DNA of 64,000 bases. It comes from Fontibacillus puldeungensis (GTDB lineage Bacteria; Bacillota; Bacilli; Paenibacillales; Paenibacillaceae). The stretch's first letter is position 1, and the number at the start of each line of letters is the position of its first letter. Location of the stretch: NCBI RefSeq assembly GCF_042678945.1, contig NZ_JBHTLM010000013.1:90478-154477 (forward strand), given 5' to 3'. Of this stretch, positions 8,916 through 17,746 are shown piece after piece. The position numbers and the translations under genes are program-made. The notes under the pieces are model-generated. The model was not told the origin of the DNA, searched no databases, and worked only from the letters and a program-made list of their open reading frames with translations.

Positions 8916-10181
8916 ATGAGAAGTCTCATAAACACGAAGGCGTCCACTCGCCGAAAAGCTTCTATACAGCGACGAAATTTGGCAATTGCTACTTGGGAGG
9001 GCGTGCCCGCCACCATCTTTCTAACGCTGCTCGGCGGTCAGTTTCTTACCGGATTTCTTCTTTATCTGGGGGCAACCTCAGCACAAATCGGCTTTGTATT
9101 GGCCATCACAACCTTTGTCAATGTCGCTCAAATTGCTGTGGCGTTCTTAATTCAGCGGCTTGCAAGCCGAAAATGGGCACTTGTCCTGTTTGTAGCCATG
9201 CATCGCATCCTGTGGGGGGCTACGGGATTGGTTCCGTTTCTGTTCCCCAAGGCCTATTGGGTGATGGCATATATCGCTTTATACGTTGTAGCTTTTATTT
9301 TTAACACGATAGGGGCTATGCTCTGGAACTCGATGATTAGCGACATCGTGCCGGCCCGCGTCAGGGGAAGGTACTTCGGTATTCGCAACACGGTACTGAA
9401 TGCGCTAAGTACTCTTGTTATGTTTGGTGGAGGCATGATGCTCGACCGCTTTCCTCATGCCCAAGGGTTTTTATACTTATACATTGTTGTTTGGGTCTGT
9501 GCCATAGCCAACATCGTTGTATTTTTGTTCTATCCGGATGTGACCTTTGAGCGCTCGGTGGAGAGCAAATTTTTACCGATGCTTCGCAAGCCGCTAAATG
9601 ACGGATTGTTTATGAAATCTACGTTGTTTCTGGGGAGCTTTTTATTTTTGCAAAACCTGGTAGTTCCTTTGTACTCTTACATCATGCTGGAGCTGCTGCA
9701 TATCAACTATCAAACGATCTCCCTGCTTAATGTGACTCAAACCGTCTTTATGATGGGAAGCTTCTATGTTTGGGGAAATCTCAATGCCAAATATAGCAAC
9801 AGACGGTTGTTGTTCTGGACGCTGCCGCTCATCGCTTTCTCCATCTTGGCCTGGGGAGGCCTATCGATTCTTCCGACGTTGCCGGTGTTGTTCATTGCTC
9901 ATATGGTATTTGGGGTAGGGGTGGGCGGCTTCAACCAACTGGCCTTTAATTTTATGATCGGGGATACGCCAAAATCGGAACGTCCTATGTACATGGCGAT
10001 GTATTCCGCAATAACCGGGGTTGCCTCCTTTTTCGGTCCGTTGCTGGGAGGTCAAGTGCTGGAATGGATTGAGCACTGGCCACAATGGGTGCAGATTTTC
10101 GGGATGCAGGTTATGGTTGGCGGGGCTATGATCATACTTGCTGTAACATTTGGTCGGCGTATTTTACGGGATCATTATTAA
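8916..10181 (+). CDS. MFS transporter
   Basis: Inner-membrane transporter of 421 residues with about 12 hydrophobic segments. The N-terminus is short and basic (RSLINTKASTRRKA) before the first helix. A segment reading SDIVPARVRGRYFGIRN (about residues 138-154), between helices 4 and 5, is the kind of conserved loop seen in sugar/drug MFS members close to the melibiose-carrier-like and YjjP-type groups, but a substrate cannot be assigned. The start has AAAGGAG about 10 bases upstream. The gene is alone between the divergent NlpC/P60 gene and the downstream aldose epimerase gene. Confidence 0.87.
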   Translation: MRSLINTKASTRRKASIQRRNLAIATWEGVPATIFLTLLGGQFLTGFLLYLGATSAQIGFVLAITTFVNVAQIAVAFLIQRLASRKWALVLFVAMHRILWGATGLVPFLFPKAYWVMAYIALYVVAFIFNTIGAMLWNSMISDIVPARVRGRYFGIRNTVLNALSTLVMFGGGMMLDRFPHAQGFLYLYIVVWVCAIANIVVFLFYPDVTFERSVESKFLPMLRKPLNDGLFMKSTLFLGSFLFLQNLVVPLYSYIMLELLHINYQTISLLNVTQTVFMMGSFYVWGNLNAKYSNRRLLFWTLPLIAFSILAWGGLSILPTLPVLFIAHMVFGVGVGGFNQLAFNFMIGDTPKSERPMYMAMYSAITGVASFFGPLLGGQVLEWIEHWPQWVQIFGMQVMVGGAMIILAVTFGRRILRDHY

Positions 10182-10308
10182 TTGTTAGAAACCGAATGGT
10201 TGCCAAGAAGTGCCATCACCATTTGCTGTGTGAAGTAGGGGTGACTTTTGAAGGCGCTTTAGGTATATTACAAATGAGGCAGCAAAGATTGAAGGGAGAG
10301 TTAAACAT

Positions 10309-11301
10309 ATGACACAAAGAAAAGCCTATGAAGGAACTTACCAAGGCGAAAAAGCGGTTTGGCTGAAATCCGGTCGCTACGAGGCAGTTATGTTGCCGGA
10401 AATTGGTGGAAACCTGATCGCTTATCGTGATGTAGAAAGCGGTTACCGTTTCCTGCGTGAACCTGCTGAAGGAGAAATGGAGACATTTAAGAGCAATCCC
10501 GGCGTACATGGCATTCCTGTCCTGTTTCCACCGAATCGCTATGAAGATGGGTTGTTCCCGTGGAAAGGGCAAGTATTTCAGTTCCCAGTAAATGAGCATT
10601 CCACCGGCAACCATTTGCACGGTTTTCTCCATACGACGCCTTGGCAAGTGGAGGACTTTGGACAAACTGCATATGAAAGCTATGTAACGGTTAAAGTTAC
10701 CGTAGACGAGCAGCATGAAGTTTACCGCTACCTGCCGTTCAAATTTACGGTTAGATTGAAATATTCGCTCGGAGATAACGGCTTATCGCAGCACCTGTTC
10801 GTGAAAAATGACGGGGAAGAGGAAATGCCTTGCCTATTAGCGTTCCATACGGCGGTAAATGCTCCGTTTGCGCCTGGCAGTCAAGCGAAGGACTATCAGG
10901 TAAAACTGACCATTGGACAACGCTGGCAGTTGAACGACCGAATGCTACCGACAGGTGCATTCCAGCCGTTGACGCCAGAAGAGAAGCAGCTTCAGGGCGA
11001 GGGCGTATACCCGTTCTTTACAGCATTGGACAACCACTACACCGCCGTACCGCAAAACGGAAGAAACCGGATGGAACTGACCGATACGAAGCTCGGCGCT
11101 ACTTTGGTTTATGATGTAGGCACTTCATATAAACAGTGGATGATTTGGAACAATGGAGCAACCGAAGGATTTTTCTGCCCAGAACCGCAAATCAATTTGG
11201 TAAACGCGCCTAAAGTCGATTTGCCGGCAGATGAGATTGGATTATTCAGTCTTAAAGCTGGGGAAATTTGGGAAGAAACTGCTCGTCTATATATGAAATA
11301 G
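10309..11301 (+). CDS. Aldose 1-epimerase family protein
   Basis: Soluble enzyme of 330 residues of the galactose-mutarotase fold, which interconverts alpha and beta anomers of sugars. The three hallmark residues are in place: His104 (NHLHGFLHTTPW), His180 (AFHTAVNAPF) and Glu292 (FFCPEPQ). These are the general acid, second histidine and general base of the family. The Shine-Dalgarno sequence is GGGAGAG about 9 bases before ATG. A terminator follows. The gene is near, but not in an operon with, the cellobiose phosphorylase; helping sugar metabolism by supplying anomers is plausible but is inference. The real substrate may be a different aldose or a sugar phosphate. Confidence 0.9.
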   Translation: MTQRKAYEGTYQGEKAVWLKSGRYEAVMLPEIGGNLIAYRDVESGYRFLREPAEGEMETFKSNPGVHGIPVLFPPNRYEDGLFPWKGQVFQFPVNEHSTGNHLHGFLHTTPWQVEDFGQTAYESYVTVKVTVDEQHEVYRYLPFKFTVRLKYSLGDNGLSQHLFVKNDGEEEMPCLLAFHTAVNAPFAPGSQAKDYQVKLTIGQRWQLNDRMLPTGAFQPLTPEEKQLQGEGVYPFFTALDNHYTAVPQNGRNRMELTDTKLGATLVYDVGTSYKQWMIWNNGATEGFFCPEPQINLVNAPKVDLPADEIGLFSLKAGEIWEETARLYMK

Positions 11302-11324
11302 CATAATATTAAAAATTCGTATTG

Positions 11325-11375
11325 AAAAAGCAGCCCGTCAGCGTCTTTAACAAAGACCTCTCAAGGCTGCTTTTT
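11325..11375. terminator. Bidirectional terminator between epimerase and LytTR genes
   Basis: AAAAAGCAGCC pairs with GGCTGCTTTTT across a loop of about 29 bases. A and T runs on both sides allow it to serve the epimerase gene and the convergent LytTR gene. Confidence 0.85.
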
Positions 11376-11409
11376 CTTTGCCGTTCTTAGAAAGCATGGA
11401 ACGGGCGGT

Positions 11410-11760
11410 TCAGTTGACTCCGGCGGTCATCCTGTACGACGGAACCAGACGTCTCATTTGCTCCAAATTTCGTCTTGGAACGTTGATCGTCTTAATACCG
11501 TGTCTTTCGTCCCGGAACAACACAACGTTGTCCCGAATGTCGGATACTTTCGACAGGTTGACATAACAGTTGGTGCTGATGCGGTAAAACGAAGAGTCTG
11601 AGATCAGTTTCGAGGTTTGTTCGGCGGATAATCTCTGTTTAATGCTGTAATTCCTACCGTGGAAGCAAACCAGTCCATGAATCCCAATCTTGAAGAAATA
11701 CGTGTCATGAGGATCTAGATCCTCATATACATTTCTTTCCTCCAGCCCGACATTCATCAT
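11410..11760 (-). CDS. Stand-alone LytTR DNA-binding protein
   Basis: Small regulator of 116 residues made almost only of a LytTR domain (about 20-108). Hallmark stretches are FFKIGIHGLVCFHGRNYSIK, then FYRISTNCYVNLSKVSDI, which is the conserved segment with the asparagine-leucine pair. LytTR domains bind DNA through beta strands and normally follow a response-regulator receiver; here there is none, and no sensor kinase is adjacent. GAAGGGGG lies 8 bases before ATG. An 11-bp inverted repeat lies about 70-110 bases upstream, in the region shared with the divergent lactonase gene, and is a candidate target. Confidence 0.87.
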   Translation of the reverse strand: MMNVGLEERNVYEDLDPHDTYFFKIGIHGLVCFHGRNYSIKQRLSAEQTSKLISDSSFYRISTNCYVNLSKVSDIRDNVVLFRDERHGIKTINVPRRNLEQMRRLVPSYRMTAGVN

Positions 11761-11831
11761 TCCAAAACCCCCTTCAGATGATGCTTTCGGAAGCGCTTAC
11801 AGTATAACATATTTTTGTTTTTTTGGGTAGT

Positions 11832-11869
11832 ACATAGACTTGAAATTATGTCTACTAACAAGTCTATGT
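11832..11869. promoter_or_regulatory. 11-bp inverted repeat between divergent genes
   Basis: ACATAGACTTG at 11832-11842 is repeated as its exact complement CAAGTCTATGT at 11859-11869, with 16 bases between. There is no T-run on either strand, so it looks more like an operator or an mRNA hairpin than a terminator. It lies between the LytTR gene and the lactonase gene. Confidence 0.6.
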
Positions 11870-11977
11870 TTCATTCTATATACATCCTACTCGGTGGAGA
11901 CTGGACATTTTCGGAGAAGTACGGAAAAATAAGGACAGGAATCGTTATCAATTAGCTAGGTCAAGGAGGTCATAAAA

Positions 11978-13063
11978 TTGACAGAAAAGCATCAACGTTT
12001 AACGGTATTCGTAGGCTCCTACGCCGAAACGGCAAATTCCGGAGTTTATTTATATGAAATGGATCCTTCCAGTGGAGCTATGCAGCGACTGGATGAGGCT
12101 GGAGGGATGAAAAACCCGACTTTTCTCAGTGTAGATGAGATTAATCATCGTTTGTACGCTATCTCTGAGACTCAATCGGAGGGGGAGCGGATCGGGGAAG
12201 CTGTCGCATTTGCTGTTGACTCCGCAAGAGGGTTGCTTCAAGAATTGAACCGCAGCACTACAATAAGACCTTCGGCTTCACATATCCAACTGGATCGGGC
12301 AAATCGGTTTGTGGCTGTGTCAGGCTACCACGGCGGAAATGTGGGCCTCGTCCAAGTTCAAGCGGATGGCCTTATTGGGCAGCTTATTAATGAACAGCAG
12401 CATAAAGGCCATGGGGCCGACCCTGCTAGACAAGATCGACCTCATCCGCACTCGGTGCTGTTTAGTCCGGACAATCGATTTGCCCTGGTAGCCGATCTTG
12501 GCCTAGATAAGATTATTGTCTATGCGCTGGATTCGGCTGCCGGGAAATTAACACTCCAAAGTGAGGTTCATACCCCGGCTGGCTCTGGCCCACGGCATAT
12601 GGCTTTTCACCCGAATGGTCGGTATTTGTATTCTATAAATGAAGTGAACTCCACGATCTCCTCATTTTCATTCGACCCGGAAGGAGGGTGTCTTGAGCTG
12701 TTGGATACAGTATCGACGCTACCGTCTGGCTTCGAAGGCGAGAACACTACTGCAGAAATTGCCATATCCGGGGACGGACGCTTCTTATACGGATCAAACC
12801 GGGGGCACGACAGCATTGTTCAGTTTTCTATCGATGGGGCTAGCGGTAAATTGACCTATGTAGAGCATGTTTCTAGTGAAGGCGAGCACCCTAGACATTT
12901 CGCAATAACTCCGGATGGTAAGCACCTGATTACTGCAAACCGGGATTCGAACAATCTCGTGGTATTCAAGGTAGACAAGGAATCAGGCAAGCTTAAATCT
13001 ACCGGCCTTACCTATAATGTGTCTAAGCCGGTTTGTGTAAAACCAGTACAGTTCGAAATTTAA
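11978..13063 (+). CDS. Lactonase family protein (YbhE/6-phosphogluconolactonase-like beta-propeller)
   Basis: Soluble protein of 361 residues with the seven-bladed propeller typical of the YbhE/YkgB family (FVGSYAETANSGVYLYEMD; GSGPRHMAFHPNGRYLYSIN; EHPRHFAITPDGKHLITANR). YbhE in E. coli hydrolyses 6-phosphogluconolactone in the pentose phosphate pathway, and this is the best guess here, but the family also includes other lactonases. The start is TTG, supported by a strong AAGGAGGT 8 bases upstream. It is monocistronic and ends in a terminator shared with the convergent DAHP synthase gene. Confidence 0.88.
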   Translation: MTEKHQRLTVFVGSYAETANSGVYLYEMDPSSGAMQRLDEAGGMKNPTFLSVDEINHRLYAISETQSEGERIGEAVAFAVDSARGLLQELNRSTTIRPSASHIQLDRANRFVAVSGYHGGNVGLVQVQADGLIGQLINEQQHKGHGADPARQDRPHPHSVLFSPDNRFALVADLGLDKIIVYALDSAAGKLTLQSEVHTPAGSGPRHMAFHPNGRYLYSINEVNSTISSFSFDPEGGCLELLDTVSTLPSGFEGENTTAEIAISGDGRFLYGSNRGHDSIVQFSIDGASGKLTYVEHVSSEGEHPRHFAITPDGKHLITANRDSNNLVVFKVDKESGKLKSTGLTYNVSKPVCVKPVQFEI

Positions 13064-13091
13064 GACCATACTTTCCATAAAAGCTAATGTG

Positions 13092-13139
13092 AAAAAGCAC
13101 GAGAAGCAGGGATGGCCATTCCCCGATACTCGTGCTTTT
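13092..13139. terminator. Bidirectional terminator
   Basis: AAAAGCACGAG pairs perfectly with CTCGTGCTTTT. It sits between the convergent lactonase and DAHP synthase genes and has A and T runs suited to both directions. Confidence 0.88.
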
Positions 13140-13184
13140 ACAGTTATAATGTGAACTTCAAATAGGATGGTTGCCTTGTCTTCG

Positions 13185-14258
13185 TTATTCCTTAAACAAT
13201 CCAGACTCCCGGATACCGTTCCACAATTGCTGAAACTGTGGTATATCAAGCTGCTGAGCCGCATCGGACAAAGCGGTTTGCGGATCGGGGTGTACTTCGA
13301 CCATTACGCCGTCGGCACCCGCAGCTAGGGCTGCTTTGGCACAAGGGAGCAGAATATCCTTGCGACCGGTCGAATGGCTCACATCGACTAGAACCGGCAA
13401 ATGCGTCTCCTGCTTCAAAAGAGGAACTGCAGAAATATCCAAGGTATTCCGTGTCCATTTCTCATAGGTACGAATTCCTCGCTCAATCAGCATTACCTGG
13501 GTGTTACCGCTGACGGCAATATATTCGGCGGCATGCACGAACTCTTCAAGCGTTGCCGAAATCCCCCGTTTAAGAAGAACCGGTATCGACGCTTGGCCGG
13601 CCGCCTTCAGAAGCTCGAAATTTTGCATATTTCTAGCTCCAATTTGTATAATGTCAATATATTGTCCAGCAATATCTATGTGATCTGGATGGACAATTTC
13701 GCTGATCGTGGCAAGCCCGAATTCAGAGGCAACCTCTTTTAGCATTTTCAACCCGTCAATGCCAAGCCCCTGAAAATCATAAGGCGAGGTACGCGGCTTG
13801 AAAGCACCGCCCCGCATAATTTTGATGCCTGCGTCCTTGAGTGCCGCAGCGACTGTTCGCAGCTGTTCATAGGATTCCACAGAGCATGGACCAGCTATCA
13901 TCACCTGGGAGCTACCACCGATGACGGTTCCTTTGACATCAATCAGCGTATCCTCAGGTTGATTTTTTCGGCTGACGATCAGATTTTTGGCATGATCCTC
14001 TTCCTGAAGGTTTAGTGAGGCTTTAAAAATCTCCTTGAAGATATGCTTAACGGCTGAATCTTTGAAAGGCCCAGGGTTACGTCGTGTCAGTTCTTCGAGC
14101 ATCGCTCTCTCCCGAACCGGATCAAATTTAGGTACACCTTGCTTCTCCTTTATTTCACCAATCTCACGGGCAACAACCGCTCGTTCGTTGAGTAGGCGAA
14201 GCAACTCTTCGTTAATGCCGTCTAGCTTTTGCCGCAGCAGATTCAATTGTTCACTCAT
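13185..14258 (-). CDS. aroA: Bifunctional chorismate mutase / DAHP synthase
   Basis: Enzyme of 357 residues for the first step of aromatic amino-acid synthesis: erythrose 4-phosphate plus phosphoenolpyruvate to DAHP. Residues 1-85 form an AroQ chorismate mutase domain (LDGINEELLRLLNERAVVAR) and the rest a KDO8P-type DAHP synthase (IAGPCSVES; GGAFKPRTSPYDFQGLG; VDVSHSTGRKD). This fusion is the B. subtilis AroA(G) type, in which the mutase domain senses chorismate or prephenate and inhibits the synthase. ATG is chosen over a GTG three codons earlier because that GTG lies inside the AAGGAGTG binding site. The gene is controlled by the T-box leader just upstream. The symbol is the B. subtilis one; it is not the E. 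coli aroA (EPSP synthase). Confidence 0.95.
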   Translation of the reverse strand: MSEQLNLLRQKLDGINEELLRLLNERAVVAREIGEIKEKQGVPKFDPVRERAMLEELTRRNPGPFKDSAVKHIFKEIFKASLNLQEEDHAKNLIVSRKNQPEDTLIDVKGTVIGGSSQVMIAGPCSVESYEQLRTVAAALKDAGIKIMRGGAFKPRTSPYDFQGLGIDGLKMLKEVASEFGLATISEIVHPDHIDIAGQYIDIIQIGARNMQNFELLKAAGQASIPVLLKRGISATLEEFVHAAEYIAVSGNTQVMLIERGIRTYEKWTRNTLDISAVPLLKQETHLPVLVDVSHSTGRKDILLPCAKAALAAGADGVMVEVHPDPQTALSDAAQQLDIPQFQQLWNGIRESGLFKE

Positions 14259-14335
14259 ATCGATCACTCCTTAGTGTTGTTATGCTGAATCGAACGTCTA
14301 GGTTTCCGGATTCCCTAGATAAAAGTTGGTCTAAA

Positions 14336-14592
14336 CAAAAAAAGCTGTCCTTCGAGGGACGGAAATATTTCCGCGGTACCACCCTCGTTAGACAACTTTG
14401 TTGTTTCTCAGCTCTATACACAGATAACGGTGTGCTGCCGGATCTCCCTAATAGGCTATAGGAATCTGCCGTTCAAGAGTCAACTCAGGAGCGAACTTCA
14501 GCGGAACGATCCTCGGTGTGCTCTCAGTCTACGGCACCACCGTCCCTGGCAGGACGTTTTCCACTTACTTTTCTCCGTCATCGTCGGTTTGT
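14336..14592 (-). promoter_or_regulatory. T-box riboswitch leader of the DAHP synthase gene
   Basis: On the minus strand the T-box sequence AGGGTGGTACCGCGG is at 14371-14385. It is followed by a terminator hairpin (GTCC..GGAC with seven Ts, 14337-14360). Upstream is a long stem I with an apical CGTCC-TGCCA-GGGACG element. In the internal loop on the 3' side of stem I, GAAG-UUC-G places a UUC (Phe) triplet at 14493-14495 where the specifier is expected. T-boxes bind uncharged tRNA and then allow read-through, so this gene should be induced when the cognate aminoacyl-tRNA is low. The T-box is certain; the Phe specifier is my reading by eye. Confidence 0.93.
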
Positions 14593-14600
14593 TGATTAGC

Positions 14601-14629
14601 ATTATATTCCGGTATCGCTGAATTGGCAA
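14601..14629 (-). promoter_or_regulatory. SigA-type promoter of the T-box leader
   Basis: On the minus strand TTGCCA (14624-14629) and TATAAT (14601-14606) are separated by exactly 17 bases. Transcription would start near 14592 and run into the T-box. Confidence 0.85.
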
Positions 14630-14756
14630 TAGTGAAAAAAATAAAATGAAACAAAATGCGTTTTTTTCATTTGCAAAGTGAGGTGGGCTCGCTTAAGATA
14701 AACGCATAGGTCTTTTTGAAAATTTCAGTTTTAAATAAGGGAGCAGGTTGTAAATA

Positions 14757-15833
14757 ATGACGTTTTTCAAGGAACTGTTTCAGATGGCGGGATTTCGCCG
14801 GATACTAGCGCTGTTGTTTGTTGTGCTGGTGCTCTATTTTTCCCGAAGCATGCTCAATATGGTCCTCATCACTTTTATTCTGACATACTTGATTAACCGT
14901 CTGCACAATTTTATAGCTCGGTATGTCGATAAAGTCGTCAAACTAAATCGGATGGTTACACTTATCCTAATTTATGCCCTGATCATTGTACTTCTTGGAA
15001 TGGCGATCTATTACTATTTACCGGTTGTTATAGCGGAACTTACCGATTTGGTGAATCAGGTTATTTCCTTTTACGACAACCCGCCCGTGCTTCCGGACAA
15101 TCCGATTATGAACTACATTGTTGAATCTCTAAAGGGCATTGATTTGTCCAAGTATATTGGCAATGGCTTTAATTTTGTATTAAATACGATAACTGATATC
15201 GGAAAATGGAGTCTTAACCTGTTTATTGCGATTGTGCTCAGTTTGTTCTTCCTCCTGGAGAAAGAAAAGGTCAAGAATTTTACGGTTAATTTTAGAGATA
15301 GTCGTGCTGGCGGTTTATTCAAGGAACTGGAGTACTTCGGCAAGAAATTCGTTCATTCTTTCGGAAAAGTTATTGAAGTACAGTTTCTGATCGCCTTGAT
15401 CAATTCCTTGGTTTCCACCGTCTTCTTATGGATTTTCGGGTTCGACAATCTAGTGGCACTTGGCATTATGATATTCCTGCTTGGTCTCATACCGGTCATG
15501 GGTGTGATCATCTCGCTTATTCCGCTTTGCGCGATTGCATTTAAGATCGGCGGACTCATCAAAATCGTTTATGTGCTGATCATGATCGCTTTGGTCCATG
15601 CACTTGAAACTTATTTCTTGAATCCGAAGTTCATGTCCAACAAGACTCATTTGCCTATTTTTTACACCTTCCTCATTCTGCTTGTTGCGGAACATTTTTT
15701 GGGTGTATGGGGCTTGATTGTCGGCGTTCCTATTTTCATGTTCCTGCTGGATATTTTGGAGGTGCCGGTAGGAAAACATCCGAAGCTGTTAAGTAATGCT
15801 GCGTTAAAGTCCACAAGAGCTGAAAAAGAATAA
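14757..15833 (+). CDS. AI-2E family transporter (TqsA/PerM-like permease)
   Basis: Membrane protein of 358 residues with about eight helices, beginning with a hydrophobic pair (about 15-55) and ending with a conserved C-terminal block (HFLGVWGLIVGVPIFMFLLD). Between helices is the amphipathic region found in this family (residues 85-160). Members include the autoinducer-2 exporter TqsA, sodium/proton antiporters and proteins of unknown role, so the function here is open. The upstream T-box transcript is divergent. A terminator follows after 50 bases, so it is a single-gene unit. Confidence 0.85.
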   Translation: MTFFKELFQMAGFRRILALLFVVLVLYFSRSMLNMVLITFILTYLINRLHNFIARYVDKVVKLNRMVTLILIYALIIVLLGMAIYYYLPVVIAELTDLVNQVISFYDNPPVLPDNPIMNYIVESLKGIDLSKYIGNGFNFVLNTITDIGKWSLNLFIAIVLSLFFLLEKEKVKNFTVNFRDSRAGGLFKELEYFGKKFVHSFGKVIEVQFLIALINSLVSTVFLWIFGFDNLVALGIMIFLLGLIPVMGVIISLIPLCAIAFKIGGLIKIVYVLIMIALVHALETYFLNPKFMSNKTHLPIFYTFLILLVAEHFLGVWGLIVGVPIFMFLLDILEVPVGKHPKLLSNAALKSTRAEKE

Positions 15834-15882
15834 GCCTCTTTAAACGAAAGTTGCCGCAGCAATGAAAATTGGAGATAATAAT

Positions 15883-15920
15883 AACCGCTGGAGAATTTGC
15901 TTCCAGCGGTTTTGTATTTT
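15883..15920 (+). terminator. Terminator after the AI-2E family gene
   Basis: AACCGCTGGA and TCCAGCGGTT form a 10-bp stem around a 9-base loop, followed by TTTGTATTTTTTT. It lies 50 bases after the stop. Confidence 0.9.
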
Positions 15921-15939
15921 TTTGCTAAGTTTTGTGAGG

Positions 15940-16491
15940 TCACTGAGAGATTGGATGCCATTGAACTTGATTGTTGTGGTAATCATTCGTTGGATAACCA
16001 GGTGGGTGCTGTTTCCAGGGACGTTTGATGACTCGGCTTAATTTTTCCGGAAGGCCGGCTTTAATTTTTGCAGCCTTATTCTGATCAAGCTTGCCTGCAG
16101 CTATAGCTTTATCGATGTTGCGATAAATGGTTACCGTCAATTTTTGAATGTATTCGGCTTCACTCCAGCCTTTACGGTCTTGAGTGATTTGCAGCAGGGT
16201 TTTCCCTTGATGCAATTGAGCGAGCAGTGTTTTTGGGTCCATTCCTAGCAAGTCAGCCGTATCCTTGACGATATGTCCACCGCGAAAACCCTGGTTGTTG
16301 CAATGTGGCTTCGATTTTTCTGTAGCTGCGTTATTATTGGCATTGTTAGGTGCAGTATCTTGAGGGAGCGGCTCATGCGGCTCCATGAAGCGGACAGCTT
16401 CAGCTGCTGCTGTTCCTGCCGTGGGAAGCAAGCTCATGGCTAGCAGGACAGATAGCGTTGCGTGAAAGGCAAAAGCTTTTAGTTTGGACAT
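15940..16491 (-). CDS. Secreted protein of unknown function
   Basis: Exported protein of 183 residues. A signal peptide (SKLKAFAFHATLSVLLAMSL, cut after about AGTAAAEA) is followed by an N- and A-rich linker, then a helical region (about 70-150: DTADLLGMDPKTLLAQLHQG, LLQITQDRKGWSEAEYIQKL) resembling the small helical repeats in secreted Paenibacillus proteins. The end is rich in His, Pro and Asn. No catalytic motif is visible. ATG is chosen because GAGGTG lies 9 bases upstream; the GTG four codons earlier is part of that site. I do not recognise the family by name. Confidence 0.8.
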   Translation of the reverse strand: MSKLKAFAFHATLSVLLAMSLLPTAGTAAAEAVRFMEPHEPLPQDTAPNNANNNAATEKSKPHCNNQGFRGGHIVKDTADLLGMDPKTLLAQLHQGKTLLQITQDRKGWSEAEYIQKLTVTIYRNIDKAIAAGKLDQNKAAKIKAGLPEKLSRVIKRPWKQHPPGYPTNDYHNNQVQWHPISQ

Positions 16492-16645
16492 GAATAGGGT
16501 CACCTCATTTGTTCATCATTTTTAGAATCCTTGTCATCACCAGTTTTGACCAAAATTTCGCATGTTAACTAATAAGCAGTTATTTATTTCTTGAAAATGA
16601 GCTTAAACTAGAAAAATGTGCTTTTGATCGTGGGAGGGAATGTTT

Positions 16646-17686
16646 GTGACTTTTGGCCCGAGGATGCTTAAAACCGGACTAGCGGTTACGCTGGCACTGT
16701 ATATATCATTGTGGCTCAAGCTGCCGTCGCCTGTCATCGCTGCGGTTGCAGCCATCTTCGCATTGCAGCCGACGATATACCGCTCTTGGCGTTATCTGGT
16801 CGAACAGCTCCAAACCAATACACTGGGGGCTGTACTGGCAATGTTGGGCGGGATGTTATTTTCCAATGAGCCGATCGCTGTAGGGTTGGTCTGTATTCTC
16901 GTGATCATGATCTGTCTAAAGTTGAAAATGGGGGATACGATCGGTATCACGCTTGTCACTGTAGTTGCAGTCATGGAGGCTTCCGGACAATGGGAGTTTG
17001 CCCTGAACCGATTTTTGCTTAGTTTGATTGGGATTCTCTCGGCATTTATCATCAATATCCTAGTTTTTCCACCTAAGCCACGAGTACAATATGAGCAGCA
17101 AATTCGTCAAACCTTCGATCAGCTATCACTTCTGCTGCGGACGGCGGTTTCTGATGAAATCAAGGAGACGGTTTTTCGTCAGGGGAAAAGGGAACTGGAG
17201 GATACGATCGTCTCACTCACTGATAAATACAAAATGATGGAAGAAGAAGAAAAGAAACTGAAGGCGCCTAAGTTTAGCGATCATCGGCAGCTTGTGCTTT
17301 ACAAGCAGATGCTTGAGGCGCTGCGTAAAGGCTATGAAGCGCTGGATGCGGTTGATCAGCATTACTTCCAGGCGGTCCGTTCACCGGAGCTGAATCAGGA
17401 ATTTGATCAGCACTTAGAGAAATTAACTAAATTTCACGAGCACATTATGCTGAAGTTTGATGATAAGCTGAAGCCAAATTATGTAGAGGCCATGCAGTTT
17501 GAACAGGAAAATGATGAGTTTCTGCGGCGGATGCTGGACCGGTATGCTGAAGAGCGTACCGGTGTACTGCGGCTATCGATTGTCTCGGCGGAAATTTATG
17601 AATACGGCTATCAGTTAGAAAGGTTAAACCGACTTGCAGACCATTCTGTCTCCTCCTCGATTTCTGGCACCTCTTCCGGGGAGTGA
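16646..17686 (+). CDS. FUSC/aromatic acid exporter family membrane protein
   Basis: Membrane protein of 346 residues. Four to six hydrophobic segments fill residues 1-140 (LAVTLALYISLWLKLPSP; FALQPTIYRSWRYLVEQLQT; NTLGAVLAMLGGMLF), the conserved core of the aromatic-acid-exporter (ArAE, DUF939-like) group. The rest is a long cytoplasmic helical domain with coiled-coil character and KYKMMEEEEKKLKAPK. GTG is chosen because GGGAGGG is 7 bases upstream; the ATG two codons earlier is too close. It stands upstream of helD with a 60-base gap, so the two may be cotranscribed. The substrate is unknown. Confidence 0.82.
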   Translation: MTFGPRMLKTGLAVTLALYISLWLKLPSPVIAAVAAIFALQPTIYRSWRYLVEQLQTNTLGAVLAMLGGMLFSNEPIAVGLVCILVIMICLKLKMGDTIGITLVTVVAVMEASGQWEFALNRFLLSLIGILSAFIINILVFPPKPRVQYEQQIRQTFDQLSLLLRTAVSDEIKETVFRQGKRELEDTIVSLTDKYKMMEEEEKKLKAPKFSDHRQLVLYKQMLEALRKGYEALDAVDQHYFQAVRSPELNQEFDQHLEKLTKFHEHIMLKFDDKLKPNYVEAMQFEQENDEFLRRMLDRYAEERTGVLRLSIVSAEIYEYGYQLERLNRLADHSVSSSISGTSSGE

Positions 17687-17746
17687 ATCAGTGGTTTCGG
17701 CATAAGAAAGGTGAAATTAAATCGAAGGTTCAAGGGAGCGATTGAA

